Below, in pieces: positions 21,922 to 32,365 of a DNA stretch of 64,000 bases. The notes beneath the pieces were generated by a model that saw only the letters and a list, made by a program, of their open reading frames with translations, made no database searches and had not been told where the DNA came from. How positions within the stretch are numbered: the first letter of the stretch is position 1; every line of letters starts with the position of its first letter. A program made the position numbers and the translations under genes. Origin of the DNA: Coemansia sp. RSA 487 (Eukaryota; Kickxellomycota; Kickxellomycetes; Kickxellales; Kickxellaceae); the NCBI GenBank assembly GCA_027577595.1, contig JANBRJ010000060.1, positions 41,002 to 105,001 of the forward strand, read 5' to 3'.

Positions 21922-22248
21922 ATGAGCTTCAATCGGTACCGCATTTACGACATTGTGCAAAGAACAATCGCAGCCGGTCTCTTCGTAACAACAATATGCG
22001 GTGGTGCCTTTATCGGCCTAAACGTGTACAACAACTGGGTTGAGAAGCAAAAGCTGCAAGCAGAGGTGAGTCTAGAAGAAGAAAAGCAGAAAGCACAAGA
22101 ACAGCTTGCTTTTGAACCGATCGCAGATGCAGTTTTACTTACTAAAAAGCAATACAGCAACAACGTCTGTTTTTGTTCATTTATGTACCAATGTATGTAG
22201 ATTTCGTACAAGAAAATGGTCAAGGATGATCCAGAGAAAAAGAGCTAG
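21922..22248 (+). CDS. COX14-like cytochrome c oxidase assembly subunit (two exons)
   Basis: Spliced model: 21922-22065 and 22201-22248, intron gtgagt...tgtag, phase 0, giving 63 residues. Layout: a short N-terminus with RIYDIVQRT, one transmembrane segment (about residues 16-37, AAGLFVTTICGGAFIGLNVY), then a charged tail ending KKMVKDDPEKKS. Size and the D-x-x-x-R-T before a Gly-rich helix fit Cox14, an inner-membrane protein that binds newly made Cox1 during complex IV assembly. The unspliced frame would instead run on into intron sequence with no conserved feature. It is a very short protein, so the family call is tentative. Confidence 0.65.
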
Positions 22249-22646
22249 GCATAGAGTTATGCAGTTTTCATTTATTTGCAGCTCACTATTTTCATGTATC
22301 TACCAAATAAACCATGTGTATATGCGTGTCACAGTCTCTTTTGCCTTTTGTCTGGAGCATTTTTTGTCTGCCTTTATTTCGCAGTCGTGTATCATATTCC
22401 GGTCACATGATCGGGTAAATACCTGTTATTTTTGGACGAATTGCAATTTGCCTGCGCTCTTTGTATTTTCCTCTTCTTTTTCTCCATTTCCGAATTGCCC
22501 TTTTTCTGTACTTTTTTGCCATTTATATTTTAAAATCCTCCTTTGATTCCGCCTCGTTCCCCTTCTTTCCAACCACATCTATTTTGCGAACTCATTTATA
22601 TTTTTAGCTTTACGTTCGTTCGACGTTTAAATCTCACAAATTCAAA
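22249..22646. other. short intergenic region
   Basis: Pyrimidine-rich, leading into the BET1 start; no gene seen. Confidence 0.5.
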
Positions 22647-23024
22647 ATGGCCAGAAGAGCAAATCGAACACCTGTGGATAATGGAGTCGATGCTGGCCAA
22701 AGTGAAGCCTTTGAACTGGAGCAGCAAAACGACCGGCACCTCGAAAGTCTAGCAGCCAAGGTGACTGCGCTGCACAGTGTGAGCATCAACATCAACGACG
22801 ATGTCAACAGCCAAAACAGACTGCTAGAAAGGACTAACGACACATTCAACCGCTTTGGAAACATGTTTGGGCGGACACGGCGGCAGCTAAAGCACACGCT
22901 GGCTACCGCAAACTCTAGGTTCCTGTTCTACATGGTTTGCATCCTCGTGTTTGGCGTGATCGGGCTCTACTACATCGCAAAGCACGTTTTGGCAGGGATA
23001 CGGGATCCTTATGAGCTTCCGTAA
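22647..23024 (+). CDS. BET1: BET1-type Qc-SNARE
   Basis: A 125-residue tail-anchored protein. The SNARE motif spans about residues 24-84 (FELEQQNDRHLESLAAKVTAL, then VSININDDVNSQNRLLERTNDTF); the heptads include a central Gln (NSQN), as expected for the zero layer of a Qc-SNARE. A single C-terminal membrane anchor follows at about residues 92-115 (FLFYMVCILVFGVIGLYYIA) with a short lumenal tail. Bet1 works with Sec22, Bos1 and Sed5 in fusion of ER-derived vesicles with the Golgi. The related Sft1 is an alternative, but the QNDxHLExLxxKVxALxxVxxxI pattern is more like Bet1. Confidence 0.85.
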   Translation: MARRANRTPVDNGVDAGQSEAFELEQQNDRHLESLAAKVTALHSVSININDDVNSQNRLLERTNDTFNRFGNMFGRTRRQLKHTLATANSRFLFYMVCILVFGVIGLYYIAKHVLAGIRDPYELP

Positions 23025-24779
23025 CACGGAGATACTTGTTCTTTTTGGTATTTTAATGTAACTTTTTTGATCCTTACTGTATTCGATATTAAAATCTGAC
23101 TAGATTGTAAACACTTGATTATTCGCAGATTATCGGCTTTGTCAAATGGTGTATATCATCCCTAAACGATGTTTCAGAATATCGTGCTTAGCGTGTCTTG
23201 TGTAGTTGCGCTTTGCAGCAAAATTTTATGCGTAGAAGGTGAATGGTAGCGGTCCATATGGACATTGGGAACATGAATGTTGAACGTGTATTCGACCTGC
23301 ATGTATCAAATCAAACAAAACATGTCTTTCTCTCTCTTTCTCTGGCGGTTGAATTTATTGTTGTGGTTGTCTTTAAAGACAAAAATATGGATAAACATAT
23401 TCGTGTCAACATTCTTAATTGTTTTTGTTGCATGTGTATTGAATTCGCTATGCTCAAAACACGTATGTTTGCCAATTTATGTGAATCTCCAGTGTTCGAT
23501 ATAATGGCGATCATTTTGATTTGTCAGAAAACAAGGCCTATCAATGAGAACTTTGCTGAAGGGGAATTCATTTTCTTTATGTCTGTTGACAATGTTGAAC
23601 ACATATCATGGCACGCGCAAATGATACTGCTTGCAAGGAAGAAAAAAAAGGGGCAGTTCAGGCTTGAATTTAGACAAAAGCAACATCTTCCTCAAATTGA
23701 CTTGCGCTGCTTCTTGTGGGATAAATGCGAACCCAAGATATAAAGCCAAAGACATGCAATGTGTACATGCATTGCATTGATTACAAGCCCTATACTGTTA
23801 TATAAAGCTCGCGAGGATAAATAAGACCACTTATAAATTCACGTATCTGCATTCAGTCTGCAAGAGCTGAAAAGGCCACATCTTTTACACACGCATTCTT
23901 ATTACAACAAAAAGGAAAATTACCCATCATTTATGTAATGCTCTGCCATAGTACTCCTTACTTTTAGAATACACAGACTTCTGTCTTTTTTTACTGGTTT
24001 CAATGCAATTAAACATGCTTGAATCCGACTTTCACCACTTAAAAGTATTTCTTTTTGGTGCTTTTTTTTCTTGGAAATGTCTCCCACCCTCTCTCATATG
24101 GAAACCTTGAATTGCTTCTGCTCAAAAGGAAAGAGAACATGCCTTTTCTAGGGCTATGCATGGCTCTGTAAACAATCGGCCCCACCCATTCTGCATGTGG
24201 TGAATATGATGTCTTTTTCTCTTTTTCCTTTTGGGCTTTCTGTCTTTTTTTATGTGTTTACACATATGCATCAGCAATTGCGAACACCGCTAAAGCGTCT
24301 CCTTTTGACAATTTCTCGATGATGAACTGTATAGGAAATACTATCTCACTGGTTTGTCTTACACTAAATAATGTGAATGAATTGTTAATAAGATCGGCCT
24401 GTTGAACAAAAATGACATGTTCGACAAAGGCTGTCGTCTTTGTATATAATAAAGGGAGTCGCCTCCTATATTCTCCCGGCGTCTGGTCCTTACAACTTTA
24501 AACAAAACAAAAAACACCAGTTACTACTCGCAAACCCTTCTCTCGCTTATGTTTATGCTTTGAGCAGGCCACAAAGCCTTAGTCTTAACATTTAACGAAT
24601 GGTCCAACGAATCCACGAAACCATCCTCAAGTAATCACTATATCGATCCTACTCTATTAGCCAATTTCCAAGTTCCAATCACTCTGATTCTATATACCGC
24701 TTTACGTCAAAACAATAACGTCTATTCCTCGCGACTGCGCATACCCGTATTATCAACACCTTATCGTCAATTCTCAAAA
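23025..24779. other. intergenic region, no convincing gene
   Basis: AT-rich, 1.75 kb. A 166-codon frame at 23243-23743 lacks any domain and has non-coding composition. A short imperfect palindrome (TGCAATG, loop, CATTGCA) sits near 23757-23777. The final part is the leader of the secreted protein gene. Confidence 0.5.
24443..24450 (+). promoter_or_regulatory. TATA-like element upstream of the secreted protein gene
   Basis: TATATAAT followed by AAAGGG, about 330 bp before the ATG at 24780. The implied 5' leader is long, so an unseen leader intron is possible. Confidence 0.3.
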
Positions 24780-25034
24780 ATGCTCCTTAAATCCCTTGTT
24801 ATTAGCCTCGCTATGCTAGTCTTCTTTGTTACCAGCCTTGCATATCCTGTTCAAATTCCTAATGAAGTGCGGGAAACCATTGGACCAGTAAACGGAACCG
24901 TGAATGACGTGCCAGCAGTCACAAATACAGTACCTCAGAAAAATAAAGCAAAGGACACCATTAGCAACGAAAAAATAGACTCATTGAATGGGAGGGGTAT
25001 ATCTGATGGGACTACTTATAAAAAATCTACTTAA
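24780..25034 (+). CDS. small secreted protein of unknown function
   Basis: An 84-residue protein. It has a clear signal peptide: a short basic start, a hydrophobic core (residues about 5-18) and a likely cleavage after SLA before YPVQIP. The mature part is about 64 residues, polar, with one N-glycosylation sequon (NGTV) and no cysteines. No family is recognised. Third positions are AT-rich, unlike the housekeeping genes in the window but like the receptor gene beside it. Its tail ends in a Lys/Ser-rich stretch; a further exon cannot be excluded. Confidence 0.5.
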   Translation: MLLKSLVISLAMLVFFVTSLAYPVQIPNEVRETIGPVNGTVNDVPAVTNTVPQKNKAKDTISNEKIDSLNGRGISDGTTYKKST

Positions 25035-25225
25035 ATTAGTCGTGCTTTATAAAGTCTAATCACATATTTGCTAAAAAAAAATAAATGGTTCCATTGTGGG
25101 TTGCCTCTGATTTACTTGTTTTTCATGTATCTAGGGCAAATATTTCCGTACTTATTTCTAGACCTCGAAATAGAATGATACTGATGTTAAAACTAACTTT
25201 AAAAATGAAATATAACAATAGACGA

Positions 25226-26572
25226 TCAGAGTGTATTCATAAAGCTATCAGCATCCCCACCAGCCCGAATACGCCTAACAACCTTATCATTGTACATATC
25301 CAGAATCGACGTGCTAATCGACTGGCCATCTTCAAGCGAGCTAAAGTTGTCTGCTGAAGTATTGCTTCCCAAATACTGCTTTTCAGCGCTAGCTGTGCTA
25401 GCATTGTCATGTGTTGTACCGGATCCAAAGGACTCTGAGAGTACCATTTTTGGAAGCTTTGTAATACTGTACTCTGAGCCATCCAAGGTATCGTGGCTGC
25501 TTGTAGCGTGTATCTGTCTTGCTGCCAGTTCCCTCCTGATCCCCTTACGCACTTCAGATATAACCTTGGTTACAGCAGGATCAGTAACAAATACAAGAAA
25601 GTTGATGAATGCCATAGCTGGATAGGCGAACCAAGTTAAGTATGTGATCCTAACCATCTTCTGGATGTCCGACTTGTAAGTCATTGTAACTGGATACTGG
25701 ACAATATAGAAGGTCGCAATGAAAATCCACCAGACTATTGGCGCCAAAGGATATAGGGCAATCCGAATACATGCTCTATATACCATTTGGGCTGCCTTGA
25801 GCTGTTCCGCTTCTTTGGCTGATATGGTACGGGGGATAGGACCCTGAGAATCATTTTTTGTGATCAGAAACTCGCGAGTGCTGCTAGATGCTGATTCCAA
25901 TGCCTCTCTGACCTTCCGTTGTTTGCGATAAAGCGTGATTATGACGGATGTCGATGCAATAATGTTGTAAAAAACAAAGATGCTCGGGATAAGCAAGCAT
26001 TGAAAAATGACGTAAACAATGTAGGCAGTTGTCCCATTTGGAACAAGGTTGAACATATCACATACACCTTTAGAGGAGGAAATAGCAACGTAAACCAACG
26101 TGTGGATAGATGCAACTGTGAAGGGAATAATATAGTACAAATATTCTACGTAGCGTGGTAATGGTGTCTGGGACTTGCGATGGAAAACCATTTGCAAGTT
26201 AAACGCAACTGCAGAAGATAAATATATACCAGTTCTGTACGAAGTATAAATAAAAAATGCTGAGGCCAGACACGCTTCTAAAGATTGGGATGTTCTACTC
26301 GCTGCTGATGCTAGACACTGAGCAAAATCACAAACACTAATCGCAAATATAAGTCTTAGCGAGACACGATTGACAAGAGAGCGGCGCCAAAAGAAAACGG
26401 AAACCAAAAAAAGGGCCATCAATAGACTGAGGATTCCAGTAAGTGCTTGTGCCACCGACAACATCCACTTCTTTTCTCCAAGTATTGTTATGATATCGTT
26501 GAGTATTACCTCCGGATCTTCCGGACCCAATGTTATCTCTCTCTTTGCAAAAGTATAAGACTCGAACGACAT
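25226..26572 (-). CDS. seven-transmembrane receptor-like protein (intact copy)
   Basis: A 448-residue protein with seven hydrophobic segments at about residues 38-64, 72-94, 99-133, 140-167, 183-217, 276-302 and 315-342. The loop between segments 5 and 6 is long and basic, and the cytoplasmic tail is about 100 residues, Ser/Thr-rich. This topology fits a fungal GPCR of the cAMP-receptor-like or Git3-like kind, at the cell surface; the ligand is unknown. No signal peptide. Third positions are much more AT-rich than in the housekeeping genes here. A second, broken copy lies inverted at 32831-34173 and the similarity includes the promoter region, so this is a recent duplication. Confidence 0.75.
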   Translation of the reverse strand: MSFESYTFAKREITLGPEDPEVILNDIITILGEKKWMLSVAQALTGILSLLMALFLVSVFFWRRSLVNRVSLRLIFAISVCDFAQCLASAASRTSQSLEACLASAFFIYTSYRTGIYLSSAVAFNLQMVFHRKSQTPLPRYVEYLYYIIPFTVASIHTLVYVAISSSKGVCDMFNLVPNGTTAYIVYVIFQCLLIPSIFVFYNIIASTSVIITLYRKQRKVREALESASSSTREFLITKNDSQGPIPRTISAKEAEQLKAAQMVYRACIRIALYPLAPIVWWIFIATFYIVQYPVTMTYKSDIQKMVRITYLTWFAYPAMAFINFLVFVTDPAVTKVISEVRKGIRRELAARQIHATSSHDTLDGSEYSITKLPKMVLSESFGSGTTHDNASTASAEKQYLGSNTSADNFSSLEDGQSISTSILDMYNDKVVRRIRAGGDADSFMNTL

Positions 26573-27050
26573 TTTTAAGAAGAAAATAATATACTTATAA
26601 TGAAAGCAAACGTATAAAGCCGTAATAGAGTGTATACAGTGCTAATATTCAACATAAAAGTTTGGATAACAAAATAAGTAACAAGCCGTCAACAACAGAA
26701 CTGATGAAGAGAAACAGGATAGTGGGACAGATATAAATGTACGAGCGTTGTCAACATTATTCAATTCTTTCACTTTGTTTAGAGTTTTTGCACAATTAGC
26801 TCTTCGTTGGCATAATTGGGCATTTTTCATTGAGTATAATAATTCTAGCATGTAAGTACCACAATGGAAAATACTTTCTGGTTCATTTGCGATAACAATA
26901 ATTTCACGCCTATTGCACAATATGTCATGTGTACTATTGTTACCATATACATTTTCATATAAAGTAGAGATCACCAGCATAAAAAGGGAGGATCGAGTCA
27001 AAGAAGTGCATTTTCAATTATACAATAAAATGGGTGCTATCGTCAGCTGA
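25226..27050 (-). repeat. arm 1 of a 1.8-kb inverted duplication
   Basis: Covers the intact receptor gene plus about 480 bp upstream. Reverse-complemented, it lines up with 32366-34173 from the receptor stop codon out to about 27050. Beyond the stop codon the copies diverge at once. The non-coding part has many matched blocks (for example around 26573-26660 and 26985-27040). Confidence 0.85.
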
Positions 27051-27519
27051 ACATGTCGTGGTGCATTAAAATACAATAGATCTATGGCTACTTACACAAA
27101 TGTACACTCTATTACGCCAAATCGCGTCTGCATTGTTAGTAGCAGGCATATTACATTAATTTGGCAAACGAGGAATAGTTTCATCACAATTAGTACATAT
27201 ATTCTTAATTTGATTTACACCTCACCGAAAGGGTGCCACTGTACTTTCACTCTTTGCGTCATGTCTATTACATTGATTGTTGTTACTTAAATATACTAGA
27301 ATTACTGGCCCCAAAATGTCTGATTCGAATAAGAGATCTATCCGATAAGCAATCACAAACAAAGCCTCAATATACTTTGTGGAATGAGTAGTAGGCAAGG
27401 CTACTTGACACATCGTGGGTATTTACATTTATAATCCAAGTATTAGTATTAAATCATGGATACTGTGCAGGTATTGTGGTTATTTGTGTAATTAAAACAC
27501 AGAAATAGCTGTAAAAATG
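27051..27519. other. intergenic region, no gene seen
   Basis: AT-rich sequence between the duplication arm and the ATP synthase subunit k gene. Confidence 0.5.
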
Positions 27520-27925
27520 TTAATGAGCTGTCTTCTTCTCCTCGGCCTCGAACGACTTTAGGAACTCTTGGACAAACTTGCCCTCGTCCTCGTTCGCTGC
27601 GTTGATTGGAGGATTCTGCGTCTTGTCGGTCTTGGGAAGAGCTGCCTTGATACCGAGTCCGTACAGCCCAAGCATACCGAGAACCATCTACGTTATACAG
27701 TCAAAGGTCAACCGATATAATAAAGATTAGTATAATTAAACACAAGTGCATAGTGGCAATTTTTTGCCTTTCATGGTCGAAGGGGGAGGGAACACCAGAG
27801 GCAATCTGGCCCAGTTTCTCGTAAATTGCTCGAATCCTGTATGAACCCCTGCGTTGCTTTTTTTTTCAATTCCTTACATGGTGAGTAGCGACTTTGCGTC
27901 CGGCAATTGTATAGAATCCGCCCAT
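27520..27925 (-). CDS. ATP19: mitochondrial ATP synthase subunit k (two exons)
   Basis: Spliced model: exon 1 27878-27925, exon 2 27520-27687, phase 0, donor gtaagg, acceptor acgtag; 71 residues. Exon 1 gives MGGFYTIAGRKVATHH, with the GRxVxxH signature of Atp19; exon 2 gives a hydrophobic segment (MVLGMLGLYGLGIKAA) and a charged tail (NEDEGKFVQEFLKSFEAEEKK) matching the DEEKFIxxxL end of the family. Subunit k is a small inner-membrane protein associated with F1Fo dimers. Too short and split to show in simple frame scans. It faces away from DIS3, sharing a 320-bp promoter interval. Confidence 0.88.
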
Positions 27926-28244
27926 CGTTTTTATTTAAGTACTCGCTTTAATAAAAGTTTAAAAAGTAAAAAAAAAAATTGAACACAAAAGAATAGAAAA
28001 GGAATTGAGTGACTGGATTTGGCTTGAATTTGTTGGACCAAAATCCCTAATGATAACAGGTCAAGCGATAAGTACTGATTTGATCGTTGTTGATTAGTCA
28101 AATCTTTTCTCTTTTTTTGCTTTGATTTGAGCTTTTCGACAGTTCTTTTTTACTTTGTGCTCCCTTCATCAGTGTCAATAGTTTCTTTCTCCTCTTTAAT
28201 TGTGGTTCTTACAAATCCTCTTTTATTATTTTTCATTCTTGCTC
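27926..28244. promoter_or_regulatory. divergent promoter interval between ATP19 and DIS3
   Basis: A 319-bp AT-rich stretch between the two start codons. No clear TATA box is seen. Confidence 0.45.
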
Positions 28245-31200
28245 ATGCTCCGCAACAAGTCATTTGTAAAGCGCACGCGCAAGGGCAACGTTGTCCGCAC
28301 CGTCAAAGAGCACTACCTGCGCGACGATATCTCCTGCGGCTATGAAAAGTGCACCACTGGAGTATGTGAGAATGCACGAGCGGATGCAGAGGAGCAAGGG
28401 AGGATAAGCGGTAATGCGATCAATCCTGCGGCGCCACTTAGTTCAGCTCCGCGTAATTCGGTCGAATGGGGGCCACACTACTTGGTGCCAGACACTAATG
28501 CGTTTGTCAACCAAATCGATATATTCGAACGGCCGATCATCAACAATGTGATTGTTCTTAGCACTGTTCTGGATGAGCTGCGCGGCCTAAGCATTGCTGT
28601 GTACAACCGCGTCCGCACGATCGTTAAGGACTCAGAGCGTCGGTGGTTTGTGTTTTCAAACGAGCACCACAGGGAGACGTTTGTGGACAGACAGCCAAAC
28701 GAGTCGCCGAATGACCGCAACGATAGGGCTATTCGTACCGCTGTTAAGTGGCTAGGCAAGCATCTCGATGGCACATCGATTGCACCAGTGATGGTTACAA
28801 ACGACGAAGACAACCTGCGCAAGGCGTGTGGAGATGGTATACGTGCTTGCAGAATGGATGAGTGTCTGCAGGTTTACGGCGAACATCCAGAGCTTCTCGA
28901 CATGATGGGCAGCGTTAACATCCAGGATCGCAACTCAAGCGATTCAAGCTGGAGCGGATATTCGGACTACATGTCGTCCGTGCAGGTGCAGGCGGGGCTG
29001 AAGTCTGGCGTTCTTCTTCAGGGAACACTGCAGATTGCCCCATATAACTATCTTGAGGGCTCCATATACGCAACTTTCCCCGATGGCAAGGAGCGGCGTG
29101 TTCTTATTGTTGGGCGCGAAAATATGAACCGTGCGATCCAGGGCGATAAAGTCGTTATCCAAATATTGCCAAAGTCAAAGTGGCGCGTGTCTCCAAGCGC
29201 AGCGTTGGTTGATGAAGATGAGGACGTTGTTCCTGACATTAGCACCAAATCCACATCAACTGATTCCAGTTCTGTTGTTCCCAACGCAAGTGTTGAGGAT
29301 GGAAATACTCGTAAACGCGCTCGTACAGCTGGCGGTAATAAAATAAATACAACTAGAAACACTGATGGTGCCACTCCAGCTGTGAACTCTAATGGACCGA
29401 CTCGGGATGAAAACAACTCCGAACCAGAGTTCATTAATCCGGCCAGTGTAGGTGACGATTTATCAGAAGGGGAGCCCACTGGTCGAGTTGTTGGCATTGT
29501 TCGGCGCAACTGGAGATCCTACTGCGCCTTTCTTGATCCAAATTTCTCACACAAGGGCACACGAGCTTCGAATGCACCTATAAATATCAGCGTTTTAGCC
29601 ATGGACCGCAGGATCCCAAAGATCAAAATCCGTACTAGGCAGCTGGACGTTTTGTCAGGCCAACGGTTTGTGGTTGCCATTGATTCATGGCCCAAGGAGT
29701 CGCGCTATCCGCTGGGTCATTTTGTACGGGCGCTGGGCGATGCTGGCGACAAAGCCACCGAGACAGAAGTTCTTTTGCTCGAGCATGACGTACCCTTCCA
29801 ACCATTTACCCAGAACGTGCGTGCTGACTTGCCCACCGAAGGAGCCAAATGGCTTTTCGATCCTATCCGCGATCAATTGGCCTGTGGAAAGCGCCGAGAC
29901 CTGCGCGACCTTGACGTCTGCAGCATCGATCCTCCCGGTTGTACCGATATTGATGATGCGCTCCATGCGTTTGTGCTGCCTAACGGAAACTTCCAAGTCG
30001 GTGTTCATATTGCCGATGTGACAAACTTTGTAAAGCCAAACACTGCGATGGACAAAGAAGCCGCATACCGGTCCACCACTGTTTATTTGGTTGACAAGCG
30101 CATCGACATGCTTCCCGAGCTTTTGGGCACAAATCTCTGTTCGCTTATGTCAAATGTGGATCGGCTGGCATTCTCGTGTATTTGGGAGCTTGATTCGGAG
30201 GCAAACATTGTGGATGTGACATTCCATAAGAGTGTTATCCACTCAAAGGCTTCGCTGTCATATGAGGAAGCACAAAACCGTATTGACGACCCAGCCATGA
30301 AGGACTCGATAACGAACAACATTCGTCTGCTGAACTCGCTTGCCAAGAAGCTGCGTAAGCGCAGAATGGATGCGGGTGCTTTGACGCTGTCCTCACCCGA
30401 AGTGCGCTTCCGACTGGAGAATGACTCACAAGATCCGGTAGATGTAGAGATGAAAGCGCTCAAGGAAACCAATGCGCTGGTCGAAGAATTTATGCTTCTT
30501 GCAAATATCAGCGTTGCACAAAAGATCTATGAGCATTTTCCCGATTCGGCACTTTTGCGGCGTCATCCTGAACCACCGGCGCAGAATTTCGATAACCTTC
30601 AGCATGCGCTCAAGCCCTTGGACATCCAGCTGGAGACAGGGAGCAGTCTGGCGCTGGCTCAGTCGCTTGACAGGGCTGTTTTGCCGACGGACCCTTACTT
30701 TAACAATCTTTTGCGGATCCTGACGACTCGCTGCATGATGCAGGCTCAGTACTTTTGTTCGGGCCTATTCACACCTGAAGAGTTCCGTCACTACGGCTTG
30801 GCATCTCCTATATATACACATTTTACTAGTCCAATCCGTCGCTACGCCGATGTGATGGTTCACCGTCTTTTACATGCGTCCATCGATCGCGACGCTGTGT
30901 ACGGGTCCGAGCTGACCGATAAGGCCAAAATGAACGAGCAATGCGACATTCTTAACCACCGGCACAGAATGGCGCAGCAAGCTGGCAGGTCATCTGTTGA
31001 GCTCTACACGAATCTCTTTTTCAAGGGAAAGACCGTAGAGGAGCCTGGATATGTGACGCAGATACTGCAAAATGGATTCAGTGTGCTTATTCCCAGCTAT
31101 GGCATCGAAGGTATTGTCTATACCACGTCAAAAGATGCCGAGAATGTCGCTGCTGTAATGGATTATGAAAAGGAGTCGCATACACTTGTTTCACTGGACA

Positions 31201-31460
31201 AGCAGTCGATTATTGGTCTGTTCCAACGCGTGCATGTTGTTCTTCAGGTTGACGATAAGCCTGTCAGTGCAAACGTCAGTTCCATGCGTCGCAAGCTCTC
31301 GTTGCAGCTGATTGAACCCCAGATCTCGGGGCTTTCACTAACTGCTGACCAGCTTAAAGCCTTGAGAGCTGCAGCGAACTCTAATGCACAGAGCAACCAG
31401 GATGATGAGAAAATCGTTGAAATGGTTACAAAACACCCTGAGCAGATTCGTAACGTTTGA
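28245..31460 (+). CDS. DIS3: exosome ribonuclease DIS3/RRP44
   Basis: A 1071-residue protein from the ATG at 28245; the open frame starts earlier only at a TTG. It is the catalytic subunit of the RNA exosome, with 3'-5' exonuclease and endonuclease activity in nucleus and cytoplasm. Layout: the CR3 cysteine motif (LRDDISCGYEKCTTGVC, residues about 25-43), PIN domain with VPDTNAFVNQIDIFE (Asp83) to about residue 210, cold-shock domains with a low-complexity insert (about 330-410), the RNB domain with SIDPPGCTDIDDALHA (Asp562, Asp568, Asp570, Asp571), FTSPIRRYADVMVHRLLHA, and a C-terminal S1 domain. All four RNB acidic residues are kept. Length is slightly above yeast Rrp44 (1001) because of the acidic insert. 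Single exon. Confidence 0.96.
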   Translation: MLRNKSFVKRTRKGNVVRTVKEHYLRDDISCGYEKCTTGVCENARADAEEQGRISGNAINPAAPLSSAPRNSVEWGPHYLVPDTNAFVNQIDIFERPIINNVIVLSTVLDELRGLSIAVYNRVRTIVKDSERRWFVFSNEHHRETFVDRQPNESPNDRNDRAIRTAVKWLGKHLDGTSIAPVMVTNDEDNLRKACGDGIRACRMDECLQVYGEHPELLDMMGSVNIQDRNSSDSSWSGYSDYMSSVQVQAGLKSGVLLQGTLQIAPYNYLEGSIYATFPDGKERRVLIVGRENMNRAIQGDKVVIQILPKSKWRVSPSAALVDEDEDVVPDISTKSTSTDSSSVVPNASVEDGNTRKRARTAGGNKINTTRNTDGATPAVNSNGPTRDENNSEPEFINPASVGDDLSEGEPTGRVVGIVRRNWRSYCAFLDPNFSHKGTRASNAPINISVLAMDRRIPKIKIRTRQLDVLSGQRFVVAIDSWPKESRYPLGHFVRALGDAGDKATETEVLLLEHDVPFQPFTQNVRADLPTEGAKWLFDPIRDQLACGKRRDLRDLDVCSIDPPGCTDIDDALHAFVLPNGNFQVGVHIADVTNFVKPNTAMDKEAAYRSTTVYLVDKRIDMLPELLGTNLCSLMSNVDRLAFSCIWELDSEANIVDVTFHKSVIHSKASLSYEEAQNRIDDPAMKDSITNNIRLLNSLAKKLRKRRMDAGALTLSSPEVRFRLENDSQDPVDVEMKALKETNALVEEFMLLANISVAQKIYEHFPDSALLRRHPEPPAQNFDNLQHALKPLDIQLETGSSLALAQSLDRAVLPTDPYFNNLLRILTTRCMMQAQYFCSGLFTPEEFRHYGLASPIYTHFTSPIRRYADVMVHRLLHASIDRDAVYGSELTDKAKMNEQCDILNHRHRMAQQAGRSSVELYTNLFFKGKTVEEPGYVTQILQNGFSVLIPSYGIEGIVYTTSKDAENVAAVMDYEKESHTLVSLDKQSIIGLFQRVHVVLQVDDKPVSANVSSMRRKLSLQLIEPQISGLSLTADQLKALRAAANSNAQSNQDDEKIVEMVTKHPEQIRNV

Positions 31461-31671
31461 GCTTGTCTTTATGAGTATATATATATTTTCCCTGTTTCGA
31501 ACTCAATACTTGTAAGAGCTGAATCCTGAATGACAAAACTGTTCTCGCTTTCAATCATCTATGGCCCCCATAAGGTGTGAATCGTATGCGGAAGGGCGGC
31601 TACCAGCTATCAAATGGGGCTTGAGCTAGCCAATTTGATAATATTTGAATGTGTATTTACATGTCCGATTT

Positions 31672-31678
31672 TATATAG
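31672..31678 (+). promoter_or_regulatory. TATA-like element for the mitochondrial unknown gene
   Basis: TATATAG, 60 bp before the ATG at 31732. It lies inside the longer open frame (from 31645), so it argues for the later start. Confidence 0.4.
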
Positions 31679-31731
31679 TATTGTTTTTCCGTTGCAGTAG
31701 AGGCCACATAATTAAGAACCAGAATCAGAAT

Positions 31732-32196
31732 ATGTTAAGTATTGCTGCATCTACACACACAGGTTTACAAGCTGCAGCAAAACATGGACAGCGGCAACTA
31801 CGGCATTCTGTTCAACAGGTGTCCAGCGCAAATTCATGCTTTTCTGCGAAAATGTATGGCATAAACCACACAATTTATGCAACTGCGAAACGGCTCTATT
31901 CCAACGACAGCACAAATAAGGGGAATGAAAACAAAGTGTCTGACAATAAGCACGAAACCCTTGCAAAGCACTTTGTAAACATCATTCGCACCACCGACGC
32001 AAAATCCCCAGAGAATAATCTACGGAAAATTGAAACGGCTGAAGCTACAGAAGAGCATTTAATTGTAGCATTGGAAGAGTTTTTTTCACAAAACAAACCG
32101 ACTACAACACCAGAGCTGTTGAAAATGCGCGAAAAGCTACGCAGCAAACACCCGAAAATGTTTGAAAATATCACTGACGCGGAGCTGGAATCGTAG
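31732..32196 (+). CDS. putative mitochondrial protein of unknown function
   Basis: 154 residues from the ATG at 31732 (MLSIAASTHTG). The first about 60 residues are rich in Ala, Ser, Arg, His and Gln with almost no acids, ending in AKRLYSND, which fits a presequence with an R-containing cleavage site. The rest is a helical, charged part with EEHLIVALEEFFSQNKPTTTPELLKMREKLRSKHPKMF near the end. No known domain is recognised. Third positions are AT-rich like its neighbours in this stretch. Confidence 0.6.
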   Translation: MLSIAASTHTGLQAAAKHGQRQLRHSVQQVSSANSCFSAKMYGINHTIYATAKRLYSNDSTNKGNENKVSDNKHETLAKHFVNIIRTTDAKSPENNLRKIETAEATEEHLIVALEEFFSQNKPTTTPELLKMREKLRSKHPKMFENITDAELES

Positions 32197-32365
32197 TTTT
32201 TGTGGTCTGTAAGTTATCCAAGCTGAAATTACGTAAATAAATGTGTTTATTCTGATTAGCTTAAATGCTAAACAAGGACAATTACAATGCCGTCACAAAA
32301 TCATAAATACAGCTGTACGTGTAGCCCTTTGTTCTATTCTACAGTTTAATTCAATATTGCAATAT
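32197..32365. other. short intergenic spacer
   Basis: AT-rich; no feature seen before the second duplication arm begins. Confidence 0.5.

Noticed and set aside
23243-23743. A 166-codon open frame on the plus strand.
   Set aside because: No domain, mixed composition, AT-rich and starts with no usable context; the predicted protein switches between hydrophobic and charged text without pattern.
26642-27001. A 119-codon frame on the minus strand upstream of the receptor.
   Set aside because: It lies in the duplicated non-coding part and the matching region of the other arm does not keep the frame open.
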